Below, piece after piece: positions 46,037 to 59,900 of a stretch of 64,000 nucleotides of DNA. The DNA lies in the NCBI GenBank assembly GCA_013420905.1, contig JAAXNY010000006.1:310001-374000 (forward strand), in the 5' to 3' direction. The position numbers and the translations under genes were made by a program. Numbering within the stretch: the first letter of the stretch is position 1; the number at the start of each line of letters is the position of its first letter. The notes under the pieces are model-generated. The model saw nothing but the letters and a program-made list of their open reading frames with translations, did no database searches and was not told the DNA's origin. This stretch comes from Collybia mongolica. Lineage: Eukaryota; Basidiomycota; Agaricomycetes; Agaricales; Clitocybaceae.

Positions 46037-46427
46037 CCTAATATAGAGGGTTCCGGGGCCGCGTTGGATTTCTGTCTCTAGTTATGCAAGAGAGATGTGG
46101 CGCGATATGTCCTTGAGGCTAGAATTCTGTGGGAGAATTTCCGTCCGAACAATGTACAACGTTCAACAATGCCGCTCATGCCGCGATAGTTATTTGGTCT
46201 GAATCTTGGAACCAAATAAGTCGCTGACTCATGGAGATTTACTGAATCCGAACTTACATAACGCAATTTTTCTCGTAGCTCGTCTTTCCCCGACCGAACC
46301 AAGCCAGCACTGCAAATGCTTCAATGGACCTCTTTCTTCCCTGGCAGGGTTCTTTTAAGCCACGCTTTGCCCACGATCCTATCGATTTATACGAGAGCAT
46401 CTTCATTTCTAGCATCTCTGGCCAGTA
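46037..46427. other. Divergent promoter region
   Basis: 391 bp between S10 copy 2 (minus) and the F-box gene (plus). No gene or repeat seen. Confidence 0.5.
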
Positions 46428-48141
46428 ATGCATCCTTGTCTCCAAATCAACGAAATCCTCACCAACATTTTTGAGTCTACGCGGGACCTCGAAGTCATCG
46501 AGCATCCTCGGTTCCCAGTGTGGCCGGCGAAGGGCTCCAGGAATCTAGCTGCGCTGGCGAGGGTTTGCAAGACATTCTCAGAACCTGCTTTAGATCTCCT
46601 TTGGGAGTTCCAGCCTTCGCTAGCACCATTGGTCAGGTGTCTGCCTGAGGATGCGCTGGCGGTAAAAATTCGCAAAATCACATTTTTTATCGGAAATCAT
46701 GAGTTGGTCAGTGAAACCAACTCGTCAACGCCTGTGACTTGCTAATATCTTGGTACAGGATATCACACGAGATATCTTGCCAAATGACTGGGAAAGAGTG
46801 AATTTTTATGCACGAAGAATAAGGGCAATAGGATGTTATGAAAGGCGTCAATTCAAGTGGAGCAGGCTGAGCTTAAATGCTCTGGTTATTATCCAGTCGT
46901 GCAAACTCAATCCTGACCCCATTTTACCCAACCTCCTGCATTTCAGCGCTTGTTTATCTCACTTTCTTGATGAGCCTTTATACCCTTCACTGGTGGTTGG
47001 GCCGCATCTGAAAACGTTGGACGTGTTTGCGTTAGATTCTCATCAACGACAGCATATCGACAACGAACTACTCGCAACGAACTTGACATCTGTTTTTGGA
47101 CCAACCTCATCCTCGATCTCGTCCTGTTCTTTGATATTACCTACAGGATATGCATGGGGCATCTTCCCGTCGCCAGTCCTTACTCGGCTCTACTGCGGCT
47201 TCACCTCTATGCAAAATTTCGACCTACAGGAAGCACATACCTCGTGCGAAACCCTCATCGCATTATCGGCCCTACCACACCTTAGAAGCCTCAAGATAGT
47301 TATCAGTGGTACCCAATTGGCGAACTTCAGCTCAATGACTGATTCTGACGCCATTTTTTCGAGCCTGGAAGAACTATGGATCCGAACAGACGCGCTGGTT
47401 CACGTACGAGATTTTTTTGAGCATCCTGGGATAGGCGCACTGCGTACTTTTCAGGTATCTGAGGTGTTTAATCACGTGAATGTTTGGGAAGTCACTCCGT
47501 TCGTGGACGCATTCCAAGGACGACAGGGCAGTTCTCAGCTCAGACACTTTGCTATCTGTGAACAGCCCTTTTGGGGACGTTCATCCATTACTCATTCAAC
47601 AATCACCAATCGCACTCTCACGCCGTTGTTGTCACACGCCAACATGACGACTCTCACGATTAACCTGGGCACTGTCACGATTGACAACGATATACTGAAA
47701 AAAATGGCGGACGCTTGGCCTCACTTGCAAGTTCTGGAACTCGCTGACCGTACCACTGGTACCATTCCACCGGCCACGCTCTCGGGCCTTATCCCTCTTG
47801 TTGCATGCTGTCGCAGCCTTAGGAGATTGGTAATCAGAATCAACGTGTTAGGTGATGGACAGCCGGCCATTTCACAGATCCAAAACCTAGTCCCTGGGAA
47901 GGCACTTAAAGTTCTGAATATATGCACTTCTCCAGTGGAGAACGTTGACGCTGTGGCTAGCGCGATTCAGATTCTCTTTCCGAGACTCAAGGCCTTCCTT
48001 CGAGGTTGGATCTACTGGGCTCCTGGTGGTTGGGATATTGGGGAAGAACCTGTCGAGACGGAGGGCGAGTATTATCGGTGTTGGGGAGAAATTGCCAATA
48101 TCGTCCGTGCCAAAGCTGGACGGTCCATCATAAGCTCGTAG
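46428..48141 (+). CDS. F-box/LRR-like protein
   Basis: Two exons (46428-46706 and 46759-48141) give 553 residues. The N-terminus MHPCLQINEILTNIFE and the later ALARVCKTFSEPALDLLWEF form the divergent F-box typical of agaricomycete proteins. The remainder is LRR-like (LPHLRSLKIVIS, LEELWIRTDALVHV, MTTLTINLGTV, HLQVLELADRT, SLRRLVIRINVL), ending SIISS. The intron after HEL has donor GTCAGT and acceptor TACAG, 52 nt. It would act as a substrate-recruiting subunit of an SCF ubiquitin ligase; the target is unknown. It is not closely similar to the F-box protein at 3176-4669. Confidence 0.85.
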
Positions 48142-48600
48142 GGCATAGCCTGTTAGCCTGTATGTTATTACTCCATTCCATATATTTGTACATCTTATAG
48201 TATTGATGATAATCTTTATATTACCTCGAGCTCCAACCAATTTTTTCCTGGATCGCGAGTAGATTAGATTTTAGAGTCGAGAAAATCTGAGGGGTAAATT
48301 TGAATTGCCGGAGACCAGCCAACGTTGTTCCGAACGTTGACATTATTACATCGTTGTTTGCAAACGCCTCTGGTCGCATGCAGAGTGCCCGTTGAATAAA
48401 TCTTGAGAAGTTAGCTACAACCCGGGTATGAAACGATATCTAACAAGAAGCGAATTTTAAGAACTAAATCATTTTTTCTAGTTTCCCCACCGGATAAATA
48501 CGTGGCAGCACGCACGGAGTCCGTCAAATTAGCGACTCAGTGCGTTCATATCCACCATCAAGCCTCCTTGAATACGGGGCCCTCACATTGGAACATTATC
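48142..48600. other. Intergenic, promoter of GH47 gene
   Basis: AT-rich; no gene seen. Confidence 0.5.
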
Positions 48601-51268
48601 ATGGCCCCAACGCCCGGCACGATACGTAAACGGAAAGGCGAGAAGGCGGCAGCGGTGGCGGCGTCGAAGGGCTCGGGAACCCAATCGGTGAAGGTTAGGC
48701 TAGAATCCACGTGTATTACCTTGCTGTCTGACGCGAACGACGTAGGCAGGGCGTTCTGGCTCGAAATTTCCAAAAAATGCCGTCGTGCTGAGCTTCGTTT
48801 GTGCGGGTGTCATACTCCTCCTGGTACAGGTGAGATTCCTTCCCTTCAATCCTTACTTTCTGCCTAACTGTGCACCACCAGAGATTCGAGCTTCTTACGA
48901 CTCCGGCGCACATGGAGGATGAAGGCATACCATTACAGAGATCCAATCTTGCTGTGGATGTTGAGAAGCGCGATGCGGTTGTGGCAGCGTTCAAAGTGCG
49001 TATATTGAGCCCTGCTTTTGTCATGTCCTGGCTTATACACATCTTAGCATGCATGGTTAGCTTACGGTGCGCGAGTTCAGCAATATGCGCCCACCTCTTG
49101 TCCTTCTATAACTTCCTCAATACAGAAAGAGATGCAATGGGTGACGATGAATATCATCCAATAAGCGGAAAAGGCACGAACCTAACAAAATCCGGGGGAA
49201 TTGGCTACACAGTGATTGATTCCATCGATACCATGCAGATCATGGGCCTCGATGAGGAGTATGCCAGAGCTCGAGAATGGGTGGCCAACAAGTTGTCGTT
49301 TGACCGAGATGATAATTTTAATACATTTGAGGTATGTCTATCTTGGTCCCTACGTCTTGTTCTGACTCTCCCATAGACTACTATCCGCGTCCTTGGAGGT
49401 CTTCTCTCAGCATACCACCTTTCCTCCGGAGATTCTCTATACCTCGAACGGGCTACGGAGCTCGCAGATCGCATGCTTCCCGTCTTTGATACACCATCTG
49501 GTCTTCCATCGCCCAATGTGAACCTAGCCCAGCGGAAAGGCGTTGAAGACCCCAACTCTCCCGGTATCATCAGTACAGCAGAAGCAGCTACCCTTCAGCT
49601 CGAATTCCGGTATCTTTCATATCTAACCGATAACGAAGAATATTGGGAAAAAGTGGAAGCGGTGGGTACCGAAACGACGTGACGTTGTGCTTGCCTTGAT
49701 GCGCGTTTTGTAGGTGATGAAAATGATCAGAGCCGCGAAATTGCCTTCAGCTTTGGTGCCTATATATATGGGGTTTGTGGTTTAGTCTATGCTATCCTTC
49801 ACAGGTCGAAACCAAACTTTATCTAGCGCGAAGAGCGGCCAATTCCTCCTTTCCGAAATACGCCTTGGATCTCGCGGGGACTCCTACTACGAGTATCTAC
49901 TGTACGTCTTTCTTTTAGCATATTAAACTTGGGTATCAGGGGCTCAACCTCTGTGATAGAAAGCAATATCTTCAGACCGTAAGCTCCAATGTCAGTCTTC
50001 CCAATGCTTCCATCTCACGATCTTTAGAACCACACAGAACCCATTTACCGCGAAGTATGTGTTATTCTGTTTCGTATTTGCTCAGTTTATAATCGATCTC
50101 ACTAGATGTACGAAGACGCCATGAAGGGTATCTCTGAGCACCTGGTCCAGAAAAGTCTGCGAAGAAAGCTGACATATACTGCTGAGCTCGTTCCGCAACG
50201 GGGAGAAACAGGACAGATGTTCGTTCGTTAGCCTTTCACGTTTTCATTATTCTGACCATTTCGATGATAGTGGATGGCACCTGGTCCCTAAGCAAGACCA
50301 TCTCGTTTGTTTTCTGGGTGGCTCCTTGATGCTGGGCGCCACCACCACGGGAGCCCTCAGCGATGTGGTGTCAATTCCGCCAACAGAGGACGAACTGTCC
50401 GAAATCGGAGTGCGAGATTGGAAAACCGGTTCGGAGCTGCTCGACACTTGCGTCGACACATATAAGCAAACCGCAACGTGCGTCCTTCCTGCTCCAGCTT
50501 TGGGTAATCCATTGACGATGCACGTAGCGGGTTGTCACCAGAAATTGTGCACTTCCGCACCACTGACGATGAGCTGGGGCCGGTTCGCGGTGACTGGTAT
50601 ATCAAAAGCACAGGGTAACGTTTATGTTCGCATAATATGTTCCCTTCATCTGAGTACGTGGTTTTAGGGCCCGTGACTCTCCACCGCCATATGATGCGAG
50701 ATACATTCTCCGGTGAGTCGTCACACGCAGAAAACAGGGTGCCTGTCGAGTCCTGATTTTCGTGATGGTCAGACCAGAGACTGTCGAATCGTTGTTTATC
50801 GCCTTCCGCCTGACTGGTGATCCCCGCTATCGACAAATTGGTTGGGATATTTTCCAGTCCATCAATGAATATTGCCGCGTGGAGACAGGGGGCTTCGCTA
50901 GTATAATGGACGTCCACGACGTGAACAGCAAACTTGAAGACAGAATGGAAACTTTCATGATGGTTAGTCTGTGATCTCCCCCTTTTCGACGACCGACATT
51001 GATGGTTGTCCCTCGTGAATAGAGTGAAACACTGAAGTACCTGTACTTGCTATTCTCCGATGCAAGTGTGTTACCCTTGGACGGTGCGTTACCTCACTCT
51101 TATGTATGGCCGGTTATATTTGAACTGTGCATTTTATCTTTACAGAATATGTTTTCAACACAGAGGTAAACTACCGTCCTGATGTCGATTTTAGTACCAG
51201 GCTGACCCATATCACAGGCTCATCCACTACCAATATTTACACCAAATATTAGAAGCGGGTTTTCGTGA
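48601..51268 (+). CDS. GH47 class I alpha-1,2-mannosidase
   Basis: Many exons; the first three are 48601-48693, 48746-48829 and 48882-48995. The N-terminus is a short basic cytosolic tail (MAPTPGTIRKRKGEK) and a signal anchor (NAVVLSFVCAGVILLLVQ), giving type II topology. The luminal domain contains FKHAWLAYERDAMGDDEYHP, GGIGYTVIDSIDTMQIMGLD, TTIRVLGGLLSAYHLSSGD, STAEAATLQLEFRYLS, HLVPKQDHLVCFLGGSL, RYILRPETVESLFIAFRL, GGFASIMDVHDV, METFMM/SETLKYLYLLF and FNTEAHPLPIF. The TEAHP threonine binds the catalytic calcium in this family. The enzyme trims alpha-1,2-mannose from N-glycans in the ER or Golgi. The gene ends SGFS at 51268. Some small middle exons (49.7-50.2 kb) were not resolved base by base. 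Confidence 0.9.
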
Positions 51269-53402
51269 CAGCACCCATATGTAATAAGTAAATTCAATTT
51301 CCAACGCCTATTCGCACTTGCGGGAGAATTATACTTTCAACATCAGTAGCCCCTGCAGTACAAACGAGCCCGAAGTACATATGTTTTGGCTTGCTCACTT
51401 ACCCTCGTTTCGCAGGTCTCGACCTCGTTATCGTCAGTCTAAAACAGAAGTCTCTTTCTCTGAGCAGGTGTGGCTTCATAAGCTTCTGGGGTCCCTTGAT
51501 CATCGCTATGATCACTATCGCTATGATCGCTCGAAGACCATCCTCTGAATCACCTTGCCGGATAATACTATCCCTAATCGCTCTTCTTTCCTCCTCACTC
51601 GAGCTTTTCCATGTATGATTGTTGTTCTCGTCAAGTCTACTCAAGGCTTCTCAAATGTTGTCCCATTCAACATCGAACTCCCTTCTAGCCACTATATTAT
51701 ATGCATGGTCACGGTAACATTTGCCCTAAAAAAACCTCTCGCCATCAAAACGGGATCCACGATATCGTCCAGTGTTTCGCTGACAGAAGGCCTATCGTCT
51801 TCCTTTGCAAGTTTATCGCCCAGCCACTCCACAGGCTTGATCTTACACGAGTTTTGGATGGACGTTCTGGCGATTCTCTCCTTGTGGAGCTCAAGTCCCT
51901 CAAAGGTCCCGTTTAATATGCAGAACTGGAAAACACCTTTAATGACCATGCGTGTAGCGCTCTTCCCGGCCGGTTTATGTCGTAAAATTATGCAACCAGG
52001 ATTCCCAAACCGGGCTTGAGTTCTTCGGCCTCAGAATGTCCATTCTATACCCAATGGTAGGTTCCGCATAGCGCAATTATTTTAAGGGGGACTCTCGCTG
52101 TTCCTAGACAGAAAATGGAGGATTGGAGCTTTATGAACACTGAAAAACAGAGACATGTAACCCGTGATATCAGGGATAGTCGCTGCCAGTACTGTAGCCT
52201 AAGAATTGTGAAGGACCCATCACCGGAATCGCCAGAGGACATGAATGATTATTCAAGTCGTGTTGGACTGAGACTTGGACAAGTTTTGACTTGACTCTCC
52301 GGCCTGTATCTCCGAAATTGGGCACCCCTAATCAACCAAGGCTCACCGAAATGCCGTGGGATACAGAAAGATAAAGAACACCATGACCATTTTCACTGCG
52401 ATTTCAGACACGCGTAGACCCCGTGACCTCGGACAACAGCGTGGATGTCACATGCATGAACTGATCAGTGCGCGTGATCACTGACCCACGATTGTCCTCA
52501 ATTAATCCGCCAACGCCGACGCGCCTGAGCTTGAATGGACTTTCGGGAAAGCATTAACACCTGCTGCCCAAATTCCTTCCGTCTTCGCGCACGCGTCATA
52601 ACATCCGCCTACGGGGCCTAATAAACACAGACCGACGCACATGTAAGAGTAGGCTGAGAAGTCGAAACTAATGGTCAGATGAAGAGAGATTGGTGCTTGA
52701 AGATACAGTCAAGTGATCATCATGATTCACGAAGTAATCCTAGAATCCTATTGCGATGGGGCTCGTATCGGCTGTCTTGACATCTACCCCAAATCCTCTA
52801 TATCAAATGTCATTCAGCAAAGTTTTGAATGGCCCCTAGGCCATGCAGCTGGGAAAAACTCTCACTATTGAGGGTATTGCCACTTCGAGGACTCTCAGAC
52901 TGACCGATTGCAGAGCCTATTGCAATGAAAACATCCTACGCATCGTCGAATGACAGTCCCTCGAAATTATCCAGACTCTAGCGTACGCAGTCATTTCATA
53001 TGTCTGGAAAGGGAACCATCGGTCCCAGGTGCCTAACTCCTTCCTGTCTGGTGCTGCCAGGAGGAATTGGAGGGGTGATAGAGGAAGGCGACGTAACAAG
53101 CTGGATCCAGTGGCCTTAGACACTCCAAGAAGCGTTGCTCCCGCGCGATATCCAGTGCATCTTCAAGTGGACCCGGGGTCCTGGATTGATGAATGGCGGA
53201 ATTGTCACCCTTCCTTTCGACGTTCATGAGGGCTATGCAGCTTTACCGCTGGTTCTCCTCATCCAATTCAGCCTCAGTGGTCGGATCGGCTTTGTATCTC
53301 ACCCCGAACCCCTCATCGTCGTTGTGAGCACCGCGGAGTGGGAGCGTGTGTTACTTTCAAAGCTGTTTTCCGAGACACGGTATGCGCCCCTGACTTTGAA
53401 TA
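51269..53402. other. Gene-poor, possible decayed ORFs
   Basis: On the minus strand, 51692-51949 (starting MVIKGVFQFCILNGTFEG) and 51399-51644 (SRLDENNNHTWKSSSEEERR) look mildly protein-like and might be exons of one unknown gene. However, no splice joins them without a stop. A small tandem repeat of ATCGCTATGATC lies near 51500-51530. Nothing else is supported. Confidence 0.35.
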
Positions 53403-53969
53403 ATGCCCTCAGGAAGCATGATAAGGACGAGACGGAGAGTACAATCTGGCGCTGTGCCGTTATGCGGACTTCCACCAGATATCAATGTGGTCTTCAGCAT
53501 CATGGGTCTCTTTGGTGTACAGCTCGATCCATCCCAATTTACGACGCGATCGGAGGCCCTGCTCAGCCTTCTCCGGCAATCGATGGCTAACGGAGACAGG
53601 GCCAACTGGCTATGCACATCTTTGTCATCACCGAGCGTCATCCCCCATTTCCCAGAGTCCAGCCCCGGACGAATCCCTTCGAATTCAGTCACCACAACCG
53701 ACGAAAACTCTGGGGAACCTTCAACGGAGGAGCTTGTTTGGTATCTGTCAGACGCGCCTACGGGTTCTTTACACGCCACGGGCGCTCTGAAAATAGTCGT
53801 CCCATTTTCCCGAGTCGAAATAAATCAGGTGGTGAAATCGAGAGGCAACGCTTTAGGCTTTGAATTAGATGTCACCCTTGAAGTTTGTGGTGATGCCAGA
53901 AGTGCGGGTATTCTACTTTCAGGGGTGACCGGAACGCATGCTGTCAAGCTTGGAGGGATAGCTCTGTAA
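53403..53969 (+). CDS. Hypothetical protein, doubtful
   Basis: Open frame of 188 residues beginning MPSGSMIRTRRR, with a Ser/Pro-rich middle and a C-terminal part that looks like folded protein (GALKIVVPFSRVEINQVV, LGFELDVTLEVCGDA, SAGILLSGVTG). An overlapping frame at 53135-53590 might supply an N-terminal part by splicing, but I found no convincing junction. No family recognised. It could be a lone orphan exon or chance. Confidence 0.3.
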   Translation: MPSGSMIRTRRRVQSGAVPLCGLPPDINVVFSIMGLFGVQLDPSQFTTRSEALLSLLRQSMANGDRANWLCTSLSSPSVIPHFPESSPGRIPSNSVTTTDENSGEPSTEELVWYLSDAPTGSLHATGALKIVVPFSRVEINQVVKSRGNALGFELDVTLEVCGDARSAGILLSGVTGTHAVKLGGIAL

Positions 53970-56900
53970 TCTACAACTGCCGTTGCAAGGTTTGGTTACT
54001 TGGAAGACACACTGGTAATGCTCCTCGATCATGTGGCTGATAGGTGGTGTAAAAAGGGTATGGCCGCTGTGCCATCGGAGCTGACAAACGGGTGGGAGGA
54101 GTAGGAAGTTATCATAGTTGGAAAAGACTGACATGCCAACAACTACCCTGGTTCCGTTTGCTGTCCCTGGTAAACCCAACTTCATCCTTTCTTAAATCTC
54201 AATGTTCCTAAGCCAATATTTTAGTTATGCCACGAGGAATCCATCAATGATAGATAAATAGGGTTACTGGGCTTCAAGTAATGACGTGTCATTAAAAAGT
54301 TGTCATTATAATTGATAGTAGATAGTAAACCGACCTAGAGTATGACAACCGATTATGCCACGTCCTAGGCCATTCGGACCACCCTGCTCCGGGCAATCTG
54401 AGAAACAGAGACCCTGGGCTCCGGGTATAAAGATTGCATTTCGATACGACCAACACAAGTTCCAGAGTGCATACTTTTCACGGCAGATGTGCTTGGAACA
54501 ACGTGGAGACGGGCGGAACTTACCCAGGTTTATTATTAATGGATATGGCATCCAAGGCGGAATGGAGAATATGGGACGTTTGAAAGAGGACGTCAGGAAA
54601 ACAGAAGAATTCCTGCATCTCTTCTTTCAATGGTGGGCATAAAGGAAGGCCTTATAGCTAATACTGTTGACTGCTGTGGGACGGGAGCTTGAGAGCTAGA
54701 AATTCCAGCATTTGTCAGACCGCTCTGTACATAATAGCCTAGTAGCCCCGAAGTAGCCTTCGCCTCGTTCTTGGTTACGAGCGCGCCTTGGAAAACGCAG
54801 GAGAGAACGGCCAAGATCGAACGAAAAAGCAGCCCGAAATCGGGCTTGTTTTTATGAACCAACCTACTGGTTGCCGACGGGAGCTAAAGCTTGAGGAAAC
54901 CCTTCCAAGTTCAGGTTCAGGCCGCCCTTCTAGAATATTGTGAAACAGGAGGTTGGTACACGTACACTCTGCACCGATAGTGCTGTATTGAATGGAGACG
55001 TACGAGCAATGAACGAATTTGCTACATGAGCTCAAAGTGTAGTGCATACTTTAAGGTCTAGGCGCTCGGCGCCGCTATGCAGTTCGCCACCGCCGCCAAA
55101 ACTCAATTCAATTCCGATATCTCATGGCGCTGGACAGCGGAAACTCGAAAGGGCCCTTATTTGCAAATTTGGGCGTGTTGGCCCACGCCGGGGGAAGGGA
55201 AATAGCAGAGTTTGGGTCTTGAACGGCTGAAAAGTGGATACGGGCTGTAAGCAGTGGAGTTCGAGGAGGTTTAGGCCCATAAGCTAACCGAAACATAGTA
55301 TACAATTTCTAAACCCAAACAAAACTGTTCATGGGACTTCGCCCATTCAAACTCCGAGGCGAGTGCCTCAAACGGAGTTCTAACTTCTGTTGTAACCAAG
55401 TTGGATGGATGCTCGTCCGCTGCTCCTTAGGACAATTTCATCGCTTGGTTGACACACAACCGCAGCTGGCTCTCCCACTACCGTCGTTTCCAGAACACTC
55501 TGTTCAACAAATGAAACGCTACTAAACGGCGTGCACAGGCAGGGGTTCTCTGGACCTGTACTCGATGCTTTCGTACACTTATTTACACTGCATCTCCGGT
55601 CCAATTACCTTTCAACAGCGCAGTCGACTTGAGGATACAGACTGATCTGCGTATTCTTACCTGTTTTTGTTTTTATCCATCTCCGCCCCTGGACGGCGAC
55701 TGGCGTGCAATGAAATAAGATACACCATGGAAGGGTCGGGTCTGCTGGGCTCTTTCGGTTGGCGATCTTACACTCAGAGTATATTTGTGTGGCGTCTTCC
55801 GTGGTTGCGAGTGGTGGCGCTTACACTCACGGCTCAATCCTCGAAACCGGAACACATGTGTCGTAGGTAATAAATCTGTGAAGCTGTTGTACCAGGCGGC
55901 AGCGGTTCATAACACTTTTGCAATCGTTTCTGGGAGTGACCAAAATAGGTTGTGGGCGTCATAGACTCATACGGGGAGTGCCATCGAACGAAATGCAACG
56001 AATACCGGATCTTACGCCCCGAGCAACGCTCGCCATTCACACAAAAGCGAGGGATTAATGCCGCCCAAGATCCGGAATATTGTATACATGGTTCAAGGCT
56101 TATCCTCAGATTACTGAAAAGCAACTGGCACCGGCGGACCATACTCAGGGACCTGATTATCTAAGGGACTTTCGATGTACGGCGTCGTCGGTAAACCTGT
56201 GGTTATTACAGGTTAAGTTTATTCGGCGGTCCACCTTTATTCACGGTGAACACGCATGAACACGCCGACCACGTTTTTCGCACCGCTCAATCGATCGTTG
56301 TTCCCAGTCTTTTCGAATCTGTTACGAGAAACCCTCGCGGCCCTGTTTGTACCTCATGCGAAGCCCGGTTTCCTCAAACAGAGCACAAGCTCTAATATCC
56401 CTGTTGCTGCCCTCACTTCTCTTTTTGGGGATGCACAGAGTAGACTGAGACCTGGACTCTCTGTGACGGAAAAGCTAGCCCAGGAAAGTGAGGCCAAGTC
56501 ATTCTTCGCGATATGACCCTTCCATTCAGAACGGGTCTTTCACCCCTTCATTCACGGGGGTTATCCAAATAATAATGTACGAACACAAGGCTTCCGGCGT
56601 TCGGTCTCGTTGGGGGGCTCGTTCTAGAGTGAAGAAGCCGAAACATTGCGCTACCAATTGTCGTTCTAATCAACTTCAATTGTTATCAATGGTGACGATA
56701 TGCTCTAGAGGGATTGATGCCGTATCACGAAACGATAAGTCCAGACAATTAGCAAACTTCTTCGGCTTCGACTGAAAAATTCGGCTCTTTCGGTTTACGG
56801 GATATCTATGGGGCTCACATCTTGACTCTGAATCGTGATGAGTATGTATCCCATTATCTCGGTATTGCCTGCTGGTTGGATCCACCGGGCCGATATACTT

Positions 56901-59900
56901 CGTTTCTGGAGCAAAATGATCCGTGTGGCGTAGTGAACGTGTGGGTAAGCCAGCCTCCTAGGAGATTCTGCGGTTATTCGTGAATAGCAACTCAGGGGGT
57001 TCGGCGGTGGTGACAAGGGTTTGTGTTCGGAAATTCGTTTTGTGCCTTTCAATGGGCATTTGTCAACCGCAACGTGATTCAGAACATATTTGGTGTCCAT
57101 GGCTGTAGGGGGGAGATCGCGGAGACCCCGCCTCCATCACCAAAAAACAGACCACTTCGGTCATCTGATCGACTGTAGTCTCACATCATAGAGTTCATCC
57201 TGAGGTTGAAGCCTGAGGAAATGTGTGCAGGTGCATCGCAACCCTTTTTCGGAGTCCACAAGAGACCGTCGCCCTTGGCAGATCGCTGGTGACTGCATCC
57301 GTGAATATAGGACTGGACCCCAAAGCTGTACATACAGCCTGCCAATTCAGTTTCTCAGAGGATATGTCGGCTCATTTCAGTGAGAATTTTTGATTAAGCG
57401 ACTTGGGGTATGTTTTTCGCGTCATTTGACAGACCATGACATGAGAGTCAGACGACATGCATGGAGGCATGACGTCCTCACCACATATACGCAAGTGCAT
57501 CACACTATCACATGTGGCGGCTGGCCGTCGTTGATGAGTCTTGGTCTATGTATAATCTTGGACTCTCACTGGGATAGGACGAGTATTTTAGGTTTGGAGT
57601 AAGCATGGGTGCATAAGTTGCCGAAGAGGAAATGACTTCTTCCCCCAGTTGTCATTACCTCAGGGGGTCAGACAAGTACGGTGTGGGCCTCACTTGTCAT
57701 CGGATGTCATGGAGCCATGTGAAGTTATTACCAGGAAGCATCCGGAATCCACATATCCCATATCGAAGGATGAACGTTCAAACCAGGAAAATTTCCGCGG
57801 GTGCCCGTTGCCAAGATGTTGAATGGGAGCACGGTAGAAAACGATGGAAATTTTCAGAAGGTCGGCGAAAATATCAGGTATCAAAAATGCAAAGACATAT
57901 GGCAGAGCAGCCTACCCCCGACGGTGGTTGGCTAAGGATCTCGCCTAAAAATGACCAATTATTGAGACTGTTCGGGAGTCGGGATGGGCGGGGGTAGTCC
58001 TGAGTAAGTAATTCAGACCTGATTCAGGGACGGGTCCCATGGAAACGCCACTGAAAACTGAGTATTTGCGGTATATGTTATATATTTATTTGCAGTCGGG
58101 TAGGCAAACATAGTCGAAATAAATAAATAGAAATAAACCAATTAATTATAATTGTTATTCTCAGTTGCGGTTGATTACCATCTCATACACATCTTCATGA
58201 ACTCCATTCAAAAGGTTGTTGGGGATTCAAGCGGCTGCCTAAAACATGTTGCCGGTTCCGAACATATTTTTTCAAGCGACTACAACGCTGTTGTGAGGCG
58301 CTATAAAGAGGTCTTTCGTTCCTGGCCGACACCGACGAGTAAGGTTCTCGAGGGTGTGGAAGAGGCAAATCACAAACGCTGACTCGGAGCGGCCGGAGCC
58401 TTCCGAAAAGGCGCTTTGCCTGTTGTGAATCGTGGCCTCGACAAGACCACGATGCCACTCGTGCTATTGACGGTCAAGCTGAACCCTTTCCGGTTGTCTG
58501 CAGGAAAAAGACCGTTGCTTTGTTCGGAGCCCCCTCGGTTCTGATCTATTTACCGGACTAAAGGGACAAATGTATCTGTTTTTTGGTGGGTGACTGGCCC
58601 ACTGTCCAAGTGTGATGCTTTGATTTTGATTGAAGGGCCGAATGTTGTTGAATCTGGGTCGATCAATTTAGGGTATTTTGGGGTTTGTACCTTTATACTT
58701 CATTTCCGTAAGGGCATTCCAGCTGCCCACGAAGGAACCAGAGTTCGGAGCCAGTGACAATTCGCAGTGGGCGCTGAGGAGGGAAATAGTAGCTTGGGGA
58801 CGACATATTCATCATTTCTAGCTCCGACGGCATTCTTCTCCAACAGTTCTTATCACCTAGTGTCTTCTGGCCCCTCAAGCTCCCAGGAGTTGGACGTTGG
58901 TGTACGGAACTAGGTTGCATGCAATATTTGACTACTCCCCGTGCCGTAAATATGTAGTGCATGTACTCAAATTAGTTTTGTATACCACGCCTATTTCAAG
59001 ATCCACGTCCATCATTGCCCAAATCTTGATCATCGTTCCGGACTACCGCCGCATGCCTGGGTTTGATTGGACTTGCTTGATTGTGGGCTAGAGCTGACTT
59101 AGCATGTTAGCACGCGCGCAATTCCATTACTGTATATTTATGTTTTGATTTCTCGAGAAGAACAGGGCAACGGGTTTGATTTAGTGTTCGCCGTTCGTTT
59201 TTTTTTGTAATATCAAACTTACCACATTCATTCCAAGGCAGTCTAACCAATCAACCAGTCACTCACTCTGAAGGGAAGAACAAGGTCCTTGGACGTTACT
59301 CCACAGGGTGAGAGACCATGAACACCATTGTGCCCGACATCTAAAAACTGAAAAGGTAAGCCCCAAGATTAAACTTATCATTACGAAAGTGTTAAATATC
59401 TTTTTATTTGATTGCCCTTGCCGCAGAACCTATGTGCACATGGATGTTCCCGTTCACAACTGAGACCAGGCCGGGCCACGGATCCGGATAGAGGCGTATT
59501 GCCAACGACAACCCCCGTATTGTAAGCGGAGGCTCCAATACTCAAGTGGTGCTCCCAGGTTAGCTTTAGGCGCAGGCTCTGGTTCCCGAGACCCTGCTGA
59601 ATGTCTGCATTTCAGTTCTGTTCTCCGTCAGGAGTGATTTTTACGGAACCTCTCACTTCGGAGATGATATGTAACAGGAATGATACACAAATTGAATTAA
59701 TTTCCTTGTTTCCAGTGTTTGTCCTTGTACGCCACCACCATCTTTGCAAACCCCGGTTTGGAAGGTTATTGATGCGAGATAGGCTTTCGCCCCAAAAGCG
59801 TCCAGCTGATATGGGAATCTTTCTCTTTTGCGCAATTAAGGGAGATTAGGTGTAGACTTGACCAGATCCGGTAGATCTCGTCGTAACGTGCGTAATGCTC